A stretch of 64,000 bases of DNA, from the NCBI RefSeq assembly GCF_900113225.1, contig NZ_FOZE01000002.1, positions 1,736,001-1,800,000 of the forward strand. Direction: 5' to 3'. Both the position numbers and the translations under genes were made by a program. Numbering within the stretch: position 1 is the first letter of the stretch; every line of letters starts with the position of its first letter. The stretch comes from Mitsuaria sp. PDC51 (GTDB taxonomy: Bacteria; Pseudomonadota; Gammaproteobacteria; Burkholderiales; Burkholderiaceae_C). The notes below the pieces were generated by a model, which ran no database searches, was not told the DNA's origin, and saw only the letters and a program-made list of their open reading frames with translations. Shown piece after piece: positions 62,787-64,000 of this stretch.

Positions 62787-64000
62787 TCAGCGCGCCTTGC
62801 GCAGGTTCGCTGGCGCGAGCTTGAGCGCCTCGCGGTACTTGGCGACGGTGCGGCGCGCCACGGTGATGCCCTGCTCGCCGAGCATCGTCGAGAGCTGGCT
62901 GTCCGACAGCGGGCTGGTGGCGTCCTCGGCGGCGATGAACTGCTTGATCAGCGCCCGCACCGCGGTGCTCGAGGCATTCCCGCCCGCCTCGGTCGACAGG
63001 CTGGAGCCGAAGAAGTACTTCAGCTCGAAGGTGCCCCAGGGCGTGGCCATGTACTTGGCCGTCGTGACGCGCGAGATGGTCGATTCGTGCAGCCCGAGTT
63101 CATCGGCGATCTCCCGCAGCACCAGTGGCTTCATCGCCAGCTCGCCATGGGTGAAGAAGCCGCGCTGGCGTTCGACGATCGCCTCGCTGACGCGCTGGAT
63201 GGTGTCGAAGCGCTGCTGGATGTTCTTGATGAACCAGCGCGCCTCCTGCAGCTGCCCGCCCAGCGGCGAATTGCTGACGCCGCCGCGCGTGGCGCGCAGC
63301 GCCTGCGCGTACAGCTCGTTGATGCGCAGCTTGGGCAGCACGTCCGGGTTGATGGAGACGCGGAAGTTGCGGCCGGCCTTCTGCACGATCACGTCCGGGA
63401 TGACCGGCCGGTTGTCGCTCTGCGCGTAGCGGCGGCCGGGCTTGGGCTCCAGGCCGGCGATCAGCGATTGCGCGTCGCGCAGCAGTTCCTCGTCGGCGCC
63501 GGTCAGCGACATCAGCCGGCGCCAGTCGCGCTTGGCCAGCAGGTCCAGGTGGCGGCGGCAGACGACGACCGCCAGCGCCTGCTCCGGCGAGCGCGGCAGC
63601 GTGCGCAGCTGCAGCTCCAGGCATTCGGACAGGTCGCGCGCGCCGACGCCGGACGGCTCCATCGACTGCAGCCACTTGAGCGCCACCTTGAAGCGGTCCA
63701 GCAGCTCCTCTCGCTGCTCCGCGTCGGCCTCCTCGCCCAGGATCGCGGCGACCAGCTCCTCGAGCGGATCCTCGAGGTAGCCGTCCTCGTTCAGCGATTC
63801 GATCAGCGCCAGCAGCGCCGCGCGGTCCACCGCGCTCAGGTTCATGCCGGGGATCTGCGCCCGCAGCACGTCCTGCAGCGATTCCGACGGCGCCTCCGTC
63901 TCGGGCCGCTCGTCGTCGTCGCCCGAGGACGAGGCCGCGCTGCCCGGCGTCTCGCGGATGCCATCGAAGTCGTCGCCCTCGGTGCCGTTCTCCCAGTCGT
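62787..64000 (-). CDS. rpoN: RNA polymerase sigma-54 factor, 5' end outside the window
   Basis: About 404 C-terminal residues are visible. They begin within the acidic region after the N-terminal activator-binding domain (DWENGTEGDDFDGIRETPG). The core-binding domain (LLALIESLNEDGYLEDPLEEL, MEPSGVGARDLSECLELQL) and the helix-turn-helix follow. The RpoN box ARRTVAKYREAL that reads the -24 element closes the protein, which ends ANLRKAR. The frame stays open to base 64000, so the Met at 63842-63844 is internal, not a start. Global regulator of nitrogen, pilus and motility genes. Confidence 0.95.
   Translation of the reverse strand, partial: DWENGTEGDDFDGIRETPGSAASSSGDDDERPETEAPSESLQDVLRAQIPGMNLSAVDRAALLALIESLNEDGYLEDPLEELVAAILGEEADAEQREELLDRFKVALKWLQSMEPSGVGARDLSECLELQLRTLPRSPEQALAVVVCRRHLDLLAKRDWRRLMSLTGADEELLRDAQSLIAGLEPKPGRRYAQSDNRPVIPDVIVQKAGRNFRVSINPDVLPKLRINELYAQALRATRGGVSNSPLGGQLQEARWFIKNIQQRFDTIQRVSEAIVERQRGFFTHGELAMKPLVLREIADELGLHESTISRVTTAKYMATPWGTFELKYFFGSSLSTEAGGNASSTAVRALIKQFIAAEDATSPLSDSQLSTMLGEQGITVARRTVAKYREALKLAPANLRKAR

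Overview
This is a GC-rich, gene-dense chromosomal segment of a beta-proteobacterium, most likely order Burkholderiales (Roseateles/Mitsuaria/Rubrivivax-like). That placement is inferred from the codon usage, an MHFG-type PEP-CTERM protein, the TfpZ/PglL pilin locus, a Lys-Ala-Pro SWIB protein and the abundance of NarL-type two-component systems. No rRNA, tRNA, CRISPR array, insertion sequence or prophage was recognised. The window opens inside a type IV pilin gene and closes inside rpoN.

Region by region. 1-4734: pilin 3' end, TfpZ-like accessory protein and PglL-type O-oligosaccharyltransferase, facing a phosphoethanolamine-transferase-like sulfatase-fold protein that is translationally coupled to moaC. 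5272-8570: a BepA-like periplasmic protease, a small membrane protein, and a TerC/Alx protein behind a clear yybP-ykoY (Mn2+) riboswitch. 8728-16753: a Fur-type promoter driving a TonB-dependent receptor, piuC, a PepSY membrane protein, DUF2271 and DUF4198 secreted proteins, apbE, and a membrane-anchored FMN/FAD reductase. This reads as a ferric-siderophore import module with flavin-based extracytoplasmic reduction. 17050-29065: a histone-H1-tailed SWIB protein, a lone receiver, an MHFG PEP-CTERM protein with a structured leader, uvrA, two cyclic-di-GMP enzymes, two tiny membrane proteins, recQ and ssb.

29190-38167: a periplasmic lactonase-fold protein, a VirK-like protein, an aldo/keto reductase divergent from a LysR regulator, and a six-gene minus-strand run (haloperoxidase, YcaC-like hydrolase, XapX, YtcJ-like amidohydrolase, DoxX, YoaK). 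38336-45907: two NarL/HisKA_3 signalling loci, with a candidate operator between divergent regulators, an extragenic palindromic element, and a tandem duplication of a regulator's 3' end. 46129-48890: mnmA and nudJ, separated by an opposed REC-GAF regulator that has a GacA-box-like palindrome upstream. 49114-57017: a His/Asp-rich secreted protein, the three-gene proton-translocating transhydrogenase, a proline-stalk surface protein with Ig-like repeats, and an orphan 7TM-type histidine kinase. 57162-64000: fadD, an unknown protein, an FMN reductase, rsmE, a decayed parDE locus, a THUMP RNA methyltransferase and rpoN.

Genes that plausibly work together: pilin, TfpZ, PglL and possibly the sulfatase-fold enzyme (pilus assembly and decoration); the Fur operon (iron); and several c-di-GMP and two-component proteins that could control surface structures such as the pilus, the PEP-CTERM protein and the adhesin. 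The last link is inference from co-location only.
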